64,000 bases of DNA, taken from contig OW121857.1 of assembly GCA_933228895.1 (NCBI GenBank), positions 73,527,672 to 73,591,671 of the forward strand, given 5' to 3'. The position numbers and the translations under genes were made by a program. The notes under the pieces were generated by a model. It did not search any database, was not told the DNA's origin, and saw only the letters and a list, made by a program, of their open reading frames with translations. Source of the stretch: Platycnemis pennipes. Taxonomy: Eukaryota; Arthropoda; Insecta; Odonata; Platycnemididae. This document shows positions 12,360 to 22,863 of the stretch, piece after piece. Numbering within the stretch: the stretch's first letter is position 1; the number at the start of each line of letters is the position of its first letter.

Positions 12360-13440
12360 GAAGCCTTTCTTCCCCCCACCCCCATGGCTCTACCCCCACC
12401 CCCAATTTCAACCCTTCCCTAAGGGCTCTCGTCTAAACCGAGCCCTCTAAATTATGAAAATCCCTTTCCATTCCGAATTCCTTTCAGGCCTTAATTTCCC
12501 TGGCGGTCATCCTAATCTCCGGCTCATCAGCGAGATAAGACAGCGGCATGGGACAAAAGGAGAGATCAGTGGGGAAGGGGAGGGGGTGGAGGGAGTTGCG
12601 GTGGGGGTAGGGAAGCAATCAGCCATTTTCGTTACCCTTTTCAAGGAGAGGAGAACATTATATATATTTTTTTTCACCCCCTTTCCGCTCTTTTCTTGGA
12701 GGGAAAATATATTATTTTTTCCTCTCACAGAAGCGGGTGAGCATAGTGATGTTCATAAGGGGGTTTTAAGGAAGAGAGTTGCGGTCGGGAATAAAAATCG
12801 TGGGGTGGAGGGAGAATATTTTAATGCAGCAGTGTGTGGAAAGGGGGTGAACCTGTCCGAAAATGAAGGTCCTTTCACAGCGTCGCCACTGGCGAAGTGG
12901 AGAGCCCATCCTACTTCAGTCGACGCGAGCCAGAACTGTTGCAGCGTCATCACGGGGGCATTTTTGCCGCCGAGGTGGGACTCGGGAGTATGGAGGATGG
13001 GTCGGGGCCAGTAGCTCTTTTCATTCGGTCTGTCCCTCCCGTTACTTCCTCACACAAACACTCCGCCTCCCTCCTTTTTCCCATTCCGTGACGTTTGCGT
13101 CGGGAGGGTTGGATGGTTTCTCTCATTGTCCACCACCCTGTGGCGCCCTTTGGAGCTGCCCTCATCGTCGGCGTCTCTGGCGTCTGAGACAGCGCCGGGG
13201 AGCGGCTAAGTATGGTGCCGACGGTGTGGTTAATGAGCGTCCCGCATTCGGGCAGGAGGGAGGGAAGAGGAGGAATGACCTGAATTGCAGAAGGGGGGAG
13301 TGACGCGTGGGAGAGTCGGATGGTGAGAGGGAATTGCCGGGAATGAGAGGGGTTGAGAGTGGAAAAGAAAGAAAAAAACTTCGCGGGGGTGAGAGAGAAT
13401 TCTAAGGCAAAGGGGTGATGGTGTCACGGATGGTCTCTAA
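12360..13440. other. GC-rich island
   Basis: A ~1.1-kb block of high GC with C-rich then G-rich runs. Frames up to 186 codons are open on the plus strand and shorter ones on the minus strand. Their compositions (glycine/valine/glutamate or proline/threonine rich) are typical of skewed non-coding DNA. CpG is common (CCGACGGTGTGG, GGACTCGGGAG). A regulatory CpG-type island is possible. I see no TATA box with a coding exon. Confidence 0.5.
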
Positions 13441-14555
13441 CGGCGGGAGACAAAAGAAATTTTTACAAATATGCCCTTCCTTCCATTTACTCTCCGACTC
13501 ATTTTCCACTCTATCTATCTCTTCCTCTCTCTCTCTCTTGCTATATTATAACCTCTGTCGCAGATGTAAAATTCCAAGTGGAACTGAATTAACTATGCCA
13601 AAATATCCTAATTTCATTGATAAATTTTGAAGTAATAGATTTATGGGTAAATGTGGGTATTGTATGGAATTGTGATTAACTGAAAAGGAATGAGAGCCGG
13701 ATCCCGGTCCATTTACACCTGTTAAGAGAAAATTATTCAGGCATAAAAAATAATAAGAATTGGAATAATATGAAGTGAATCAGATTGGCATTACAAAAAT
13801 GCAAAGTATTTTTGTGCAATAATATATTGCGTTATTACTTTGTGTGCTTCAAGAACATTCGATTTATTGAAAAAATAATGTTAAGGTAAAACAATTGCTG
13901 TGTATTTACGAAAAAATATAGGTATGACATATACGGTTATTCAAATAAAAATAACTTCGAATTGATTCGTCGAACTAAAATCAATCGCTGACATCGATAC
14001 ACTGTTTTACCCTCAAAGATCAAATTATTGTTTTTATGTTGGGTGTTTATTGTATATTAAAATAATGAAAGGATTACCTAATTACTCCATTTTCAATGTG
14101 TTTCCTACTTAAGTTAATCACGCCCTGTGCGCTGACGTAGGTATGAAAAAGATAACATTATCAATATTATGAGTGAAATTATAAGAGATGCAAGTGTTCC
14201 TTCAGACAGGGTAGGTTGTAATGGGTGACTCCCACTCTTTATTGTCATTTCTATATTTCTCTAGTTGCCCTCTATAGCACAGCGATGGTCCTATTTCCCT
14301 TTCCTCTCATCTAAAACCCTTTTAATTTTTATCCCAGTTTCGTTATTGAACAGGAGTCTACTGTGCATACATGAAGGTATTAATAATGATATTGCCTTCT
14401 ATTACTCAATCCAGCCATCTACTCTACCTCCTCTAATTTTCTGAATCCGGAAGTTATTGATATACGGCTCCAATTTTCTGGTTATTTTCTGTGGTTAACA
14501 TACAATTTCTTTATGTCTTGCATTCTCCTGTGCCTGGGGCACAAGATAAAAATTA
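13441..14555. other. AT-rich DNA, nothing recognised
   Basis: The segment begins with a short C/T-rich run (about 13480-13540) and is otherwise AT-rich and featureless. Confidence 0.5.
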
Positions 14556-14558
14556 TCT

Positions 14559-14646
14559 TAAATAAATAGAGCTTAAATAATAAATAAATAGATCTTAAAC
14601 AATAAATAAATAGATCTTAAATAATAAATAAATAGATCTTAAAAAA
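14559..14646 (+). repeat. 22-bp tandem array, about 4 units
   Basis: The unit ATAAATAAATAGATCTTAAA plus two variable bases is repeated about four times. The first unit is partial and has GAGCTT in place of GATCTT. Confidence 0.85.
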
Positions 14647-15084
14647 TCGATGATGATTATCTCAAAAATACTTTTCCCTTCTGTCTCTGCAGTCACGCAG
14701 ATGAAACAGTTAATTTTATTTCGGCAATTTGTATCCATATCTAGTGAATATAGATTAAAATTTGTCGCCAAGGTTTAAAATATTTGAGTCAATCAAAAAT
14801 TACATATTACTTTTCATCTCGCCAATTAATAGTATTGGTTCGTGAAAATTATACAAAGTTATAAGTATGGTTTGGTATTATGAATCTGGTTTTAAAAACA
14901 TGTCGAAATTGCACTATCCAGGAGTATCACCCAGTAAAGAATAGTGCCCAGTAAAGGATAAACAAACATATTCAAGTCCGTAATATTCCAATACGGTTTA
15001 CATCCCCTACTCCATCTACCTGGGATTTATATTTGGAAACTCCAAGTTACACAATAAAATTAATTTTTCACCCCTCCTTAACAT

Positions 15085-15560
15085 TTAGGTGGGCACTCTG
15101 ATATTGGATTCAGCATTATAGTTAAAAACCTGGGAATTACTTTCACTAATAACCTCTCGTTGGATCATCATATACATGGAATCTCAAGTAAGGTTAACAA
15201 AACCTTATTTCAGATATCTTCTCCCAATTTCTACTCGTAATGTTCTTGTTTCAACTCTCATACCTGCAATTTATGTGCTTTTATTCATAAGTACCTGCTC
15301 TCAAAAATAAGCTCCAGTGCCTGTAAAATCCCGTGTTAGGTATGTTTTTGACCCCTGTAAAGATGAACACAACTCCCTTTCACCTTCACAACTTGCCATG
15401 GATTATGACGTCTCCTACGAGGAAATATTTATTGGTCTTTTTTCTCTTTATCCTTTCTAACGATAAAAATTCGGACTACTTATATTCTTGTTTAAATTCA
15501 GGTTCCCAGATTGGGCTCAAGTATTCGACCAACATTGGCAAGTTATTGGAAAGTTTTTTC
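15085..15560 (+). pseudogene. jockey/CR1-like LINE reverse transcriptase remnant
   Basis: Translation across three plus frames gives the C-terminal reverse transcriptase landmarks of jockey/CR1-type LINEs. VKNLGITFTNNLSLDHHIHG (from about 15122) matches the conserved K-N-L-G-I-x-x-D/N-x-x-L-S-W-x-x-H block. LLPISTRNVLVSTLIPAIY (from about 15218) matches the L-P-x-x-x-R-x-x-L-V-x-x-L-I-x-P block. RVRYVFDPCKDEHNSLS (from about 15337) matches the V-R-F-I-F-D-x-x-x-x-x-H block. Frameshifts and stops separate the blocks, so it is dead. The catalytic Y-x-D-D box is not present. Its 3' limit is unclear. Confidence 0.7.
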
Positions 15561-15564
15561 CTGT

Positions 15565-16245
15565 AATCGCTTGCCGTAATCGGCTCTTTCCTCGTAACAA
15601 AATTAATATTATAACTGATTTTCAGTCTTTATATATTTCATCTGCATTTAAGAAACCCAGGACTTACATTATCCAGTTCCCCTTTAGCACGTACTCCATT
15701 TGCTTGTTGCGTTCCCAGTTTCCTTCACTAACTTACTTTATTCCCTTACATTGCTCAACACGTCCTTATATGTCGTCCTATCCTAGGAATACGTGCTGTG
15801 ATAAAGACATTTTTAGCTCTGGATTTGAGGGCGGGCTACAAGGGTGCTATTTTATCATTACCATCAGTCAACAATCCTTAGATTGTTTTGGCTCAGCTTT
15901 CCACTCGATTCACCTGTTGTCTTCCCTCTTCATATCTACGTAATTCTTCTATTTCACACCCTTAACCACTTCCTACATACGTCTCATACGAAGTCTTCCA
16001 TTACAGTTCTGCCCGCTACAATTTTCTGATTAGTAAAAAACGTCCACTGCATAGGACGCAGTTAATCGCATCAATTGTGTTAATTAAAAAATTGATATAT
16101 TAAGCATCTGGACCAAAACTGAAATGTGATACCAAGTGATAATTTGATTATAAAAATCGGGTTTGGCATCTAATAACGTCAATATTTTTATGTCCGCCTG
16201 GAAACATAGTCCACATGAACATAATGGAAATGAGTACGTCAAAGG
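15565..16245 (+). other. possible LINE continuation, otherwise unassigned
   Basis: An open frame continues to 15943 without clear similarity. It may be decayed LINE sequence downstream of the reverse transcriptase. From 15950 on nothing is recognisable. Confidence 0.3.
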
Positions 16246-16249
16246 TCCA

Positions 16250-16730
16250 TCCCGAGTGAGATCGTGGAGGTGAAAATACCTAAGGAAGCCCCGTCACAGT
16301 CAGAGGTAGCGAGGTAGGAGGCAAAGGGTGAGGGCATGAGAGTGAGGGCCTGTTTTGGAGTCGTTTTTCGTCGTTGGTCGAAAGGGGGGAGGGCGATATC
16401 TTGGTGCAGTGAGGACACGCCAAAGATCGGAGGACGGGGAGGAGGCTCCGATGGAGGGGGATGGGGGACGAGTGGGGACGAGGGGGGGATAAAATGGACG
16501 CTTGGCTCTCGTCCGGACAGTTACAAATGACGCCGAGTGCAGCGACGGGGGAGTTTCAGGGAGGCTGTGGGGCAAAATGGCAAACAAGAGATTGCACACA
16601 AAAGCATTCGGATCGCGGAGGAGAACTTGGCCGGTAGTGGGAGGCGGAGTGGGTGGGAGAGAATATTTAGGAGGAAGGGGTTGATTGTGAGTTGGGGGAA
16701 GGGGTAGGCGACGAATTTCTAATAGGGTCA
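16250..16730. other. G-rich island with G-quadruplex motif
   Basis: Strongly G-rich on the plus strand. Four G runs at 16456-16460, 16463-16467, 16474-16477 and 16482-16488, with loops of 2, 6 and 4 bases, fit the standard G-quadruplex pattern. The 196-codon minus frame is proline/threonine-rich and likely compositional. Confidence 0.6.
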
Positions 16731-16971
16731 CAAAAAGGGGGAATATGATTATATAGAAGAGAAAAATAGAATTCCCTGTTTTTTGCCCCCTTTCTTCTGC
16801 CAATACTTTGAACCTTTTGGTAATAATAAAAAAATAACACTGGATAAATTTATTTTTCTCTAAATTAAAAACCTTTTTGAAAAAACACATAGTACAGCTC
16901 CAGTCAAAAACTCAGGTTAGTAATTAGTGATCTCAGATCAAAATCTGAATTCAGTACACGTTGGGCCTTAG

Positions 16972-17180
16972 GTGACAGAGTTGGTGTGACGGTAAAAGAA
17001 CTGGTTTATTGTCATGAGGGCCCTGGTTTGAGTTCCTGCAATGGCATAGATATTGTATTATTTTACCTGTACCCACTGAAGTGCTATTTGGGGGAAATTT
17101 AAGTATCTCGTCTTTCAAACGCCGGGGACCTTGAGTCGTGGATTCCTTACTCCCTTAATTTAGGAGCAGACGAATGCAAA
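16972..17180 (+). repeat. tRNA-derived SINE-like sequence
   Basis: AGTTGGTGTGACGGTAAAAG resembles box A, and GGTTTGAGTTCCTGC resembles box B about 45 bases on. A body follows with TGCCATTTGGGGG-like text and TTCAAACGCCGGGGACC. It directly abuts the inverted-repeat element starting at 17182. Confidence 0.45.
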
Positions 17181-17181
17181 T

Positions 17182-17714
17182 GGGGTCGTTTATCATATTT
17201 TTTTTATTGCCGAATCTGATATAGTTTGTAAAATAAAAGGACCCGTATTTTTCCGTTTTCTGATCCGACAATTATTTCCCGAGTTATAAGTGGCGAAAAA
17301 CTGATGTTTTTAACCCTTTCGGAAAAGTGGGTGTGGTGCAACCTCTGACGTATATCGACTTCGTCCAATCACAACTGAGCCCGCGAAGCTACTTCGCCTT
17401 ATCGTAATAGGGGGGACACAGCTGACTCGGCCAATGGGAGCGATTTCGACAGCATCTGTGCGAGCAGACCTTCCGAGAACCCCCCTCCACTCCCTTCCCC
17501 CTCCCCTGAAAGCAGTCAAGGACGGGAGGAAAATGACGTCAATGTTATCACAGCAGCTTTTTCGGTGGGCGTCACCTTTTGCTTATTTTAATTTTTGATT
17601 TATGAGTGAATGGTTGTGGTTAGAAGATTAATTTTTTCACTAAAATTCGTTTTTCGTTTCCATCTAATGATTTCGTGTACAAAATTGCGATTTCGGTTCC
17701 GAGTAAACGCCCCC
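17182..17714 (+). mobile_element. inverted-repeat element family A, copy 1 (533 bp)
   Basis: One of three near-full-length copies here (others 36202-36733 and 61962-62490). The left end is GGGGTCGTTTATCA. The reverse complement of the right end is GGGGGCGTTTACTC, so short imperfect terminal inverted repeats are present. The flanking dinucleotide is AT on both sides. Inside are CCAAT boxes (17365 and 17431) and a perfect TGACGTCA (17534-17541). There is no coding frame, so it is a non-autonomous (MITE-like) DNA element. I cannot assign a superfamily. Confidence 0.8.
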
Positions 17715-18848
17715 ATTCTGTTTCAATCCTCCCTTCCTCCGTTCTCTGAAGGATTTCTACCTCAACACCACCAGCAATCCACCCATTCTTAACTGCTTAT
17801 GACTTTAGCTCTTAGTTATCTTCCTGGGTATCTACTACTAATATAGTCCTTTGTCTTAGTTCGAGATGAGGGTTTGGCTGAGAGAGATGAGAATTTGGAG
17901 AGATGGCTGGGCCTTTTTAAGTGACTACAGGTAAGCCCGGACAGTGATTGGCATCATAAAGTGTGAAGAAAATGAATAGGGAATTAAATGAAGGGAAGAA
18001 TAATACATAAACTGGGTAAAGTGAGAAAGGGAATAGATTTTGAAAGGATGAAGGAAGTAAAAGCTGAGAACATTCAGCTGTGGCACGTAAAATTTTTGTT
18101 ACTAGCGCAGAAAGAGTACATATCTATATGATGAGTTTAAGAGAAGTAAAGTACAGAGTATGAGCAGTCCAAAAGTCTCAGGAAAGACAAAAGAGTAAAG
18201 AGGCAGTAAACAAGAAGGAAACTGTCATAGCGTATCACAATAGTTAAAGCAAAAATGATGGTGATACAATATTTTTTTTTATATTTAAGATCTCCACTCC
18301 CTTAAAGGTCAGTATCCGAGTTAACGTTTCTGTTTCAACTTCATAGTTTTTATTGTTGCACAATACCAAAACCACCTAGATTAGATCTAATTCAGGTGGT
18401 ATTGACAATACCCTCGGCCTCCTTGCCCATCTGGCAGCTATGTAATATTTTTCACAGTGCAATATTTTCTTGGCAGGTTAGAATAGTAGTTTTATCTGGT
18501 CCATCATCATAATATTCGATGATTCCTTCGGGTTCTTTGGAGAGTTCGAAGTACATAGTGCACTAAGCGTTATAGCATTATTGGCGGTCCACCTGGCACG
18601 TAAATAAGGAAAACAATGCCGAGAATTGTATATATTTTTAAATAACTCTCATTAGATTTTGATTTAAAAGAAGGGTTTGTATGGTTCGACGAGTTAACTT
18701 GTGACGCATTTTTTTAAATTTTGTATTAAATTTACAACTCTCACCGATGCATCTGAGCAACCATAAAAACATACGTCAATACTGCTCCAGAATAATAATA
18801 AAGATAAAATGAATCGACCGAGGGACATATGAATTAGTCCTGAGGAGA
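17715..18848. other. no recognised gene; one small inverted repeat
   Basis: ACCACCTAGATTAGATCTAATTCAGGTGGT lies around 18371-18400 as two 12-13-base arms. The rest, including an A/G-rich stretch at 17900-18240, resembles nothing I know. Confidence 0.4.
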
Positions 18849-18869
18849 GTGTTAGAAAACAAAATCATA

Positions 18870-19125
18870 CCTAAAACTTTGAAAATAAAATGGGGCAACT
18901 TAATCGGCCTTGGCTTGATACATAATGGCCTGATAAAGACAATCGTTGAGGGACAAGTAAACGGGAAGAACGGTAAAGGAAGCCATTGTATAGAGCAAGT
19001 GGTGAAGGATGTGAAAGAGAAGAGATACGTGATTCTGAAGAGGTTATCCCACAGGAAAATCCATTGGAGAGGTACTTCAAACAATCTTAAGATTGTTGAC
19101 GGATGTTGATGATGATGACTATTTT
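18870..19125 (+). pseudogene. LINE 3' stub (reverse transcriptase C-terminal tail)
   Basis: An 86-codon frame (18849-19109) carries the C-terminal signature of an arthropod LINE polyprotein. It reads GNLIGLGLIHNGLIKTIVEG, then QVNGKNGKG, then an amphipathic block with VVKDVKEKRYVILKRL, against a family pattern like L-I-G-H-x-L-R-H-D-G-L-x-K-T-I-x-E-G-K-x-x-G-K-R-G-R-G. The sequence ends in a GATGATGATGAC tail, typical of this family's 3' end. It is a 5'-truncated insertion. The same tail recurs at 36061-36830, 44205-44719, 45590-45800 and 50160-50415. Confidence 0.8.
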
Positions 19126-19139
19126 CTGATACACCAACT

Positions 19140-19780
19140 ATCTACATCTACATCTACACGATACCCTGCAAGCCATCGGGAGGGTGTGTGGCAGGGGGTA
19201 AAGATCACCAAGCATGCACTACCGACATGCAAACAAGCAACTATAGGGTCTCATGCAACTAGATTGTTAGTATCTATGGTATTTAAGGGATTAATACATG
19301 CTTCATGCACTACAGACTACTCTAAAATATTTCCCCTACCTATCCCTTTGATATGCTGCCTATTCTCTTCTCTTATATTAGGGGGGGAAATGCCATTTTG
19401 AATCTATCAGTACGACAATCTACCTCTCTAATTTTACTTATCTGGTCGAATCTAGTATAATACGCTGGTGTTTTTAATATGTGCCTAACATCTTCAGTAA
19501 CGCTATCCGATTGATATTTCTCTAATATATTTAATCTGTACCTTAACCTAAGCTCTGATAATGACTCCCACCTTAATTCTTGAATTAATTCTGAAACTGC
19601 TCAATCTATCGTAACACCTTTTATCGAACCTAGCTGCTCTATTACTTTTCTCACATTCGATACCATCAAATTCCCTTTCCTATTACCCCACGATTTCTTT
19701 CATGAGTCTCTGCTTCCCCTTTCTCATTGAATGCTTCATTGAAAAACATACCTACCTCTAACTATGTCTAATACTACATT
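19140..19780 (+). repeat. interspersed repeat B, longest copy
   Basis: It begins with CTACATCTACATCTACACGA, then ACCCTGCAAGCCATCGGGAGGGTGTGTGGCAGGG, an imperfect hairpin core. It continues through AAGATCACCAAGCATGC and CATGCAAACAAGCAACTATAG. Shorter copies are at 33240-33340, 52510-52655 and 60815-60880. The downstream T/C-rich sequence to about 19780 probably belongs to it but has no second copy here. I believe this is a dispersed arthropod repeat but cannot name the class. Short in-frame similarity between copies is incidental. Confidence 0.6.
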
Positions 19781-20159
19781 CGTTGAAGAGTATGTTGTGA
19801 TCTCTATCTGAAGGTTCCCACCAGAATCGTAACTGAAAAACAATACAAATTTGTACTCTAGGCTCTCAATGAAAGAACCAATCTTGTGTTTTTGGAAGTG
19901 ATTAAAATACCACTAACTTGATTAACGCATGCTCAGATTTCAGGCGGACATTTTGGTTCCATCAGCCAAACTCTAGTTTTATTTTTTCTACTTCTCACCT
20001 CTGTGATCCATTTGAAGAGCTGCAATATTTAAATATTTTTCATCCTGGAAAATGCTCTTGAACACCCTGCGCGAGGCAGATGAGATTAGAATTAGGCCAC
20101 GTAGGTAACGCAAAGAGGAGGCCTTCATCGTATTATTATTTAAAAAAAAAGTCTTGTGG

Positions 20160-20720
20160 GTTTTTTTAATAGGCGGAATTTCGACGTGAGAGGTTGCGCA
20201 TGGAAACCGAGGGATATATATTTATTTATTTTTCGGCCAAGCCGTCCACACAGCGTACGCCCACGGGAGTGCTATGCTAAGAGAGGGGCAGGCATTTCGC
20301 TCAGCTCGGGCTCGTGGTTGGAACAAAAGAGGTCTGAAGGATCGAGTGGGAACGGGCAGGTGTGGGCGAATAGGGTGGCAGGAGGGAGAGGATCGAAAAC
20401 AAAAGAATCTCTCAATGCGATAGCAAGAGGTGCTAGCAGGAGGAGTGCTAAGGGAGGATTTGGAGGCGGGGCAGTTGTCCGTCGTCGAATTCGTGCACCG
20501 TGTGTACATACGAGTGGATTTATTTCCTTCAGCATTGACGGCCCTGTCGCGTCGCTACCTCCTTACGTGTGTAATCCTTGGTCGTAAAAATCGTGTAATA
20601 GCCCCGCTCGTGAAAGGAAGTCATGTGAACGCCCCTTAGCGCCGACAACGTTTAGAAACACCTACCATTGCTCTGTTACGCCGATCATGAGGCCACAGCT
20701 GTACCTTCCGCGTCGAAAGA
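20160..20720. other. GC-rich, CpG-containing island
   Basis: This block carries many CpGs (GGCCAAGCCGTCCACACAGC, CGTCGTCGAATTCGTG) and overlapping open frames on both strands up to 143 codons. No frame resembles a protein family. The CpG density is higher than in the poly-G islands, so a regulatory role is possible. Confidence 0.45.
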
Positions 20721-20874
20721 TCGCTTCCAACTTATAGAAAAATCAAAAAATAATTGCGAGTATGAATTTTGGATGAATGAAAGAGGAATAAAATGTGGTT
20801 AACTTGTTGGAAAAACGTATTAAGATACATTTTACGTAATAAAATGCACAAGTCCAGCATCGTCATATTTAATC

Positions 20875-21095
20875 GTCAAAGCTAAGATTGGTTTGATGCA
20901 GCTCTCAACTTATTTCTCACATAGGATAACCTCTTCATACTTATGAGTTTTTTCTTTAACACCCTTCACTGCTTACTCCATATACACAAGGCTTTCCTTG
21001 ATCTTCATGCTGTTTAATTTTTCACCAACTGTCTTCATCAGATCATCATGCCTCGAAATATGCCCAATTAGTTTGCTCCATCTAGTCTTTAAAGG
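20875..21095 (-). mobile_element. LINE 3'-region fragment, minus strand
   Basis: ATTGGTTTGATGCAGCTCTC followed by T/C-rich text with CTTCATAC, CATGCCTCG and TTTGCTCCATCTAGTC is the reverse-complement layout of the LINE family whose plus-strand tails occur elsewhere in the window. Parallel copies are at 30845-32200, 42845-43085 and 51835-52010. It abuts the Penelope-like element. Confidence 0.55.
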
Positions 21096-21143
21096 GTTCG
21101 AAATTGAAAATAAGAATGAACTTTGTAATTTTCCACACGTTTT

Positions 21144-21190
21144 TTATTAACCAACCGGTTTCAACACTCACGTGTCATCATCAGGGACTA
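21144..21190 (-). ncRNA. hammerhead-ribozyme-like motif in the Penelope terminus
   Basis: On the minus strand the core CTGATGA (21178-21184) is followed by a hairpin ACAC-GTGA-GTGT and then GAAAC (TTTC on plus at 21159-21162) with the self-complementary ACCGGT. This order (CUGAUGA, stem II, GAAA, very short stem III) is that of the minimal hammerheads known from Penelope-like elements. Stem I is weak in this copy. Self-cleavage is not shown. Confidence 0.55.
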
Positions 21191-21305
21191 AAATTTTTGA
21201 GCAAGGGAAGGCCTTAAATAGTGCACTGGTGGGGGGTGGAGGTTAACATGGAAAGGGAGTGAGGCATGGGGCTACATCACAGGGGTAAGAAGAATATATT
21301 GGAGG

Positions 21306-22067
21306 TTAGGTCAAATGTTCACATTGTGGCGAATAATGGGGTATACCAGAGCAAGTGGTCAACGGGGAACATTTAAAATCCGTCAAATCATTTAAAAGTA
21401 AAATATCGGGTGAGCACCGTCGTTCTACAATTTCATATTTCTCTAAAAAGTCAAGTTTAAAACCTTTATCTTGAACGTGTAAGACTTGAGGTTTGAAGTT
21501 TCCCCGGTGTCCAGTCTCTAGTAGATGTTTAGCATACATTGAAGTCTCGTCACAGTATCTAACACACTTCTCATGTTCTTTCACTCTGGTCACAAATCTT
21601 CTCCCGGTTTGCCCCACATACACTGCGTTACAATCACCACACTCTATCAGATACACACCACTTTTATGGTCCACCTCAATTTTGTCTTTGGAATTAAAGA
21701 GTAATTTGCTTAGTGTAGTCGGATTATAAAAACAGACCTTAAAAATGTCTTTGGGTAAATGTCTAGCTATTACTTGGCTAATATTACCTAGGAAGGGCAG
21801 TTTAAACCATTTCTTTGATTTATCGTGGGGAGATTGGTCCAAATTGCACAGTAACTTTGTAGCTTTTGACTTTTGAATTTTATTTAATAATTTTTCCACT
21901 GTATGTTCACTGTAGCCATTCTGATGAGCTATCATTTTTATGGTGTGCAGTTCATCTTTAAATGAGCTATCATGAAGTGGGATGCTCACTAGCCGGTGTA
22001 ACATAGAGTTTATGGCAGCCAGTTTCTGTGCATAGTGATTGGTTGAACTATTGGGAATTATAGCATC
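21306..22067 (-). CDS. Penelope-like polyprotein C-terminus with GIY-YIG endonuclease (partial)
   Basis: The frame is open from 22067 to a stop at 21306 (about 253 residues; the first ATG at 22004 would give 232). The N-terminal part (IIPNSSTNHYAQKLAAINSM, LHRLVSIPL) matches the end of the reverse transcriptase and thumb region. Numbered from that ATG, the GIY-YIG endonuclease spans roughly residues 114-210. GVY is at 116-118, a CxxC pair at 122 and 125 sits between the two halves, YVG is at 129-131, arginines follow (R135, R136, R140), then H144, then H160 and H166, and a likely catalytic glutamate in LEKYEI. The CxxC plus two histidines is a known feature of Penelope-like nucleases. This enzyme nicks target DNA to prime reverse transcription. 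The nuclease frame is intact but lacks the polymerase, so it cannot be autonomous. Confidence 0.93.
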   Translation of the reverse strand, partial: DAIIPNSSTNHYAQKLAAINSMLHRLVSIPLHDSSFKDELHTIKMIAHQNGYSEHTVEKLLNKIQKSKATKLLCNLDQSPHDKSKKWFKLPFLGNISQVIARHLPKDIFKVCFYNPTTLSKLLFNSKDKIEVDHKSGVYLIECGDCNAVYVGQTGRRFVTRVKEHEKCVRYCDETSMYAKHLLETGHRGNFKPQVLHVQDKGFKLDFLEKYEIVERRCSPDILLLNDLTDFKCSPLTTCSGIPHYSPQCEHLT

Positions 22068-22863
22068 TCATCGATTTGAAGGGTTCATCTATTTTTTTTT
22101 GTTTTCTTTCGTTCTTCTCCGGACTTCGTTTTTTCTCGTTACATCCATTTTATCTTCATTTCTCTTCTATTACACCACATTTTGGATGATTCTTTACTGC
22201 TTCTCTGCGGCTCTCTTGCCTTTGAGTAGTCTTTCCTTTATGGTCAAGATAGGTATTACTTTTTTTCTAGCAGCGTGGATCGTCGTTATATTTCTGGTAA
22301 AAGAACTAGAAAAATGTAAGCATACACTGATTAAGAGAGTAAAATATTAACAAGCATGTATGAATTTACGCATTGGGCATGCAAAGAAACCTAGACTTAG
22401 CTTAAATGGGAGCAATGAGATTAGTACGCCCTTAGTTTGTTTGACACAAGGAAGTAAAAATCTAACTAAATAACCCATATAAATTTAACTCTAACGAAAT
22501 GAAGAGACTCGCGTTTTATAGTGTCTTCTATCTTTTAGCGTTTGGTTTGCAGAGAGTAGTTAATACTGTATTCTGCCTCGCCTGGACCACCGCAATTAAA
22601 AAGGGAAAAAAACTATGCAGTTGCTATCATTTGCGAGTAGAATGTAATCAAATTTTATTATTTCTTCACCATTTTTTGTCTTAGTAAGTTTTAAACGTGG
22701 AAGATGGAAAAATTTACGGAAAAATAAGCATAAGCAAGAATGAAAATTCAGACATAACCCTATTGCATCTTATTGTATATTTTTCTATTCAACAATGAAT
22801 ATATTTTTCTCATGCTTGATCATAGTGTGGTCAGAAATTTTTCAAAATGATGATAATATAGAG
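22068..22863. other. T-rich DNA, nothing recognised
   Basis: A 103-codon plus frame (22039-22350) is very hydrophobic, but its composition follows from a T-rich strand and its start overlaps the antisense of the Penelope element. I do not support it as a gene. ATATAGAG at 22856-22863 is the left target duplication of the next element. Confidence 0.5.

Larger units (their letters stand above)
21103..22067 (-). mobile_element. Penelope-like element, 5'-truncated
   Basis: A minus-strand insertion holds the last ~253 codons of a Penelope-like polyprotein, then a ~200-bp 3' UTR. The UTR ends in the family-typical terminus CTGATGATGACACGTGAGTG, then TTGAAACCGGTTGG, then GTGTGGAAAATTAC. The 5' side (high coordinate) stops abruptly at a TGA near 22068-22070 and the catalytic reverse transcriptase core is missing, as expected for 5' truncation during retrotransposition. 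The flanks are LINE debris (below 21095) and T-rich DNA (above 22067). Confidence 0.9.

Noticed and set aside
12454..13014. 186-codon frame in a GC island
   Set aside because: Open frames exist on both strands here. The product is glycine/valine/glutamate-rich low-complexity sequence with no domain.
16300..16890. 196-codon minus-strand frame
   Set aside because: Proline/threonine-rich product of a G-rich plus strand; explained by skew.
19093..19401. 102-codon frame over repeat B, similar to a frame at 52510-52695
   Set aside because: The similarity is only the shared repeat DNA. The frame starts in a LINE tail and has no independent support.
22039..22350. 103-codon hydrophobic frame resembling a membrane protein
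   Set aside because: Its composition follows from a T-rich strand, its start overlaps antisense Penelope sequence and no family pattern is visible.
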